Source: JAKEGK01 sp036507695 (GTDB taxonomy: Bacteria; Pseudomonadota; Gammaproteobacteria; SZUA-152). Taken from it: DNA of 7,504 nucleotides. The stretch lies in assembly GCA_036507695.1 (NCBI GenBank), contig DATCIR010000259.1, forward strand, positions 1-7,504, written 5' to 3'. Position 1 is the stretch's first letter. Each line of letters opens with the position of its first letter. The notes beneath the pieces were generated by a model, which saw only the letters and a program-made list of their open reading frames with translations, did no database searches and was not told the origin of the DNA. Position numbers and translations under genes: made by a program. Positions 5,868-7,504 of this stretch are shown here, in pieces.

Positions 5868-6998
5868 ATGTCGTTAAAAATCGCCATCGTCACGAACATT
5901 CTCACGCCCTATCGAATACCACTGTTCGAGGAAATTAATTCATTGACGGGGGAAACCAGGGTGTTCCTGATGGCAAGCCAGGAAGAAAACCGGCATTGGC
6001 GCTTGACGCAGTATAACTTTGGCACTGAATTGTTTCCCGGATTTCATTTCAGGCCGCCTGGTTATGAGACCTCGATACACGTAAACCACGGTGTGATCGC
6101 GGCGTTAAAACGATACAATCCAGATGTCGTATTGAGCGGCGGATTTAGCTTTGCAAATTTCCAGTCTGCGTTGTATTGCAAGCTGTACAACAAAAGGTAT
6201 ATCGGCTGGGGTGAAGTTACACTAAGGGACAAGAGCGCCAGGTCAAGTATCAGAAAACGATTGCGGAAAATCATGACGAACATTTCCTGCGCAGCAATTG
6301 CGTCAACCAGCGAAGCAAAGCTGGCGTTTTTAAGTTATGGCGCAGAGCCTGACAAGGTGAAAGTAGCAATTATGCCAATCGACTTTAAACACTACTTCGA
6401 AGGGACGAATTGCTTCCGGAACTCGAATGAGGCAAAAATGTTAAAACAAAAGTTTCCGGGTAAAGTCATTTTGTCGATTGGGCAGCTGATTGCCCGCAAG
6501 GGATACCGTGAACTTTTGCGGGCCTATGAAAAGGTCAGGATGCAGGAGCCGGAGGTAAGCCTGGTTATCCTGGGGGACGGGCCGGAAAGAAGCGCTTACG
6601 AGGCAATAATAAAGGAAAGGAAACTGCAAAACGTCTATTTTGAGGGATTTGTCCAGCTGTCCGAAGTGCCGAAATATCTCGCTATAGCCGATCTCTTTGT
6701 TTTTCACACGTTGTTCGATACGTTCGGCGCGGTGATATCAGAGGCGATGGCCGCGCAGTTGATAGTGCTTTCGTCCATCCATGCGGCCGCTACCCGTGAC
6801 CTGGTCGTGGATGGTGAAAATGGATTTATTTTTGATCCCGTTGATACAGACCAGACCGCGCTGAAAATTATTCAGCTTTTATCTTTTAATGATATGGAGC
6901 GGAAAAAAATCGGGCAAGCCGCATATGCTTCCGTGCAGAAATACAATTTTAAGGATACTGCGCGGGAAATGGTTCAATTTATCAAAAGCACATTGTAG
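5868..6998 (+). CDS. Family 4 glycosyltransferase (GT-B fold)
   Basis: This 376-residue protein has the length and layout of a GT4 retaining glycosyltransferase. The N-terminal acceptor domain opens with IAIVTNILTPYRIPLFEEI (5-23). The C-terminal donor domain begins near residue 198 with ILSIGQLIARKGYRELLRAY (201-220), which holds the conserved R210/K211, then VILGDGPE (233-240) and the signature DTFGAVISEAMA (284-295). That signature corresponds to the E-x7-E motif, here with Asp at the first acidic position (D284) and E292 at the second. It would add a sugar from a nucleotide donor to the lipid-linked intermediate at the inner face of the membrane. The start is well bounded, since an in-frame TAG lies at 5859-5861, but no Shine-Dalgarno precedes the ATG at 5868. 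The gaps to its neighbours are 19 and 25 bases, consistent with one operon. The specific sugar linkage is unknown. Confidence 0.92.
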   Translation: MSLKIAIVTNILTPYRIPLFEEINSLTGETRVFLMASQEENRHWRLTQYNFGTELFPGFHFRPPGYETSIHVNHGVIAALKRYNPDVVLSGGFSFANFQSALYCKLYNKRYIGWGEVTLRDKSARSSIRKRLRKIMTNISCAAIASTSEAKLAFLSYGAEPDKVKVAIMPIDFKHYFEGTNCFRNSNEAKMLKQKFPGKVILSIGQLIARKGYRELLRAYEKVRMQEPEVSLVILGDGPERSAYEAIIKERKLQNVYFEGFVQLSEVPKYLAIADLFVFHTLFDTFGAVISEAMAAQLIVLSSIHAAATRDLVVDGENGFIFDPVDTDQTALKIIQLLSFNDMERKKIGQAAYASVQKYNFKDTAREMVQFIKSTL

Positions 6999-7023
6999 TG
7001 AAAAAGTTCCTGGTTGCGTGGCA

Positions 7024-7504
7024 ATGAAAATTCTCCTTGCGCATAATTACTATAGATCCACAGCGCCAAGTGGCGAGGATGCGGTGTTTCGAAATGAGAA
7101 ACAGTTGCTGCAGAACCACGGCTTTGATGTGATAACCTATGAAAAATTCAATGATGAACTCGCGGACAGCACACTATTACACAAGTTAAAGGTGGCCAGG
7201 AATTATGTCTGGTCCTGGCAAGCGTATTCCGAGTTGACTGAACTATTGGAAAAAGAACGGCCGGATGTGGCGCATTTTCACAATACGTTTCCGCAGATTT
7301 CCCCGAGCGGCTATGATGCGTGCGTCAAATACAGAGTGCCGGTCATACAAACCCTGCATAATTTCCGGTTTATATGTCCCGGAGCCATGTTGTTACGGGA
7401 TGAGAAACCTTGTGAATTGTGCCTGGAAAATACCCTGTTATCGGCGGTTCGCTATCGTTGTTACCGGGATTCTTTAACAGCGACGTTGCCGCATGTGTTG
7501 AACA
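7024..7504 (+). CDS. GT4-type glycosyltransferase, N-terminal part (3' truncated by window)
   Basis: The frame from ATG 7024 stays open to the window end and gives 160 residues. The opening LLAHNYYRSTAPSGEDAVFR (residues 4-23) is the acceptor-domain signature of a well-populated GT4 subgroup. PDVAHFHNTFPQISPS (80-95) and VIQTLHNFRFICPG (107-120) are the usual following blocks. A small cysteine-bearing insert follows, C118-x11-C130-x2-C133-x12-C146, in the pattern known from this subgroup (FICP...C-x-x-C...CY-R-x-S); it could bind a metal. The donor domain with the E-x7-E motif lies beyond the window. A GTG at 7018 is an in-frame alternative start, but the ATG followed by KILL is the usual N-terminus. 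No strong Shine-Dalgarno is visible. It is 25 bases after the upstream GT4 gene and probably co-transcribed with it. The overlapping open frame at 7265-7477 is a shadow of this gene. Confidence 0.88.
   Translation, partial: MKILLAHNYYRSTAPSGEDAVFRNEKQLLQNHGFDVITYEKFNDELADSTLLHKLKVARNYVWSWQAYSELTELLEKERPDVAHFHNTFPQISPSGYDACVKYRVPVIQTLHNFRFICPGAMLLRDEKPCELCLENTLLSAVRYRCYRDSLTATLPHVLN

Noticed and set aside
7265..7477. A 70-codon + strand open frame near the window end.
   Set aside because: The true gene here is the GT4-type frame from 7024, which stays open to the window end and carries clear family motifs.
1..7504. CRISPR arrays, tRNA or rRNA genes, insertion sequences, attachment sites.
   Set aside because: No regularly spaced repeats, no tRNA-like arms, no transposase or integrase motifs, and no terminal inverted repeats were seen.

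Overview
The window is a stretch of a polysaccharide (exopolysaccharide, capsule or O-antigen type) biosynthesis cluster. All eight genes lie on the + strand, are tightly packed, and probably form one operon. Gene order, base composition (roughly half GC by eye) and the gene families suggest a Gram-negative bacterium, most likely a pseudomonadote, but nothing here fixes the genus.

Layout: (1) 1-140, the C-terminal end of an SGNH/GDSL-type hydrolase or acyltransferase. (2) 182-1447, a multi-membrane O-antigen ligase/polymerase-family protein (Wzy/WaaL type). (3) 1444-2706, a polysaccharide flippase (Wzx/RfbX type). (4) 2651-3466, an unrecognised Trp-rich, probably beta-rich soluble protein. 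(5) 3453-5048, an unrecognised two-part protein with a helical N-terminal part that looks like an alpha/alpha toroid and a beta-rich C-terminal part, reminiscent of polysaccharide lyases and related enzymes. (6) 5045-5848, a family 2 glycosyltransferase (GT-A fold). (7) 5868-6998, a family 4 glycosyltransferase (GT-B fold). (8) 7024 to the window end, the N-terminal 160 residues of another GT4-type glycosyltransferase with a four-cysteine insert.

Working together: the glycosyltransferases would build a lipid-linked repeat unit on the cytoplasmic face, the flippase would move it across the inner membrane, and the Wzy-like protein would polymerise or ligate it on the periplasmic side. The SGNH protein could add or remove acyl groups. 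Genes 4 and 5 are the part that standard Wzx/Wzy logic does not explain, and they are the best candidates for something undescribed. The initiating phosphoglycosyltransferase, chain-length regulator and outer-membrane export genes are not in the window.

Four of the internal junctions overlap (stop/start overlaps of 4 bases at 1444 and 5045, longer ones at 2651-2706 and 3453-3466), and the remaining gaps are 41 bases or less. No terminator, RNA gene, mobile element or CRISPR array is visible. No gene-free stretch exceeds 300 bases. Two 9-base homopolymer tracts (3338-3346 and 5596-5604) sit inside coding sequence where one-base slippage would truncate the product.
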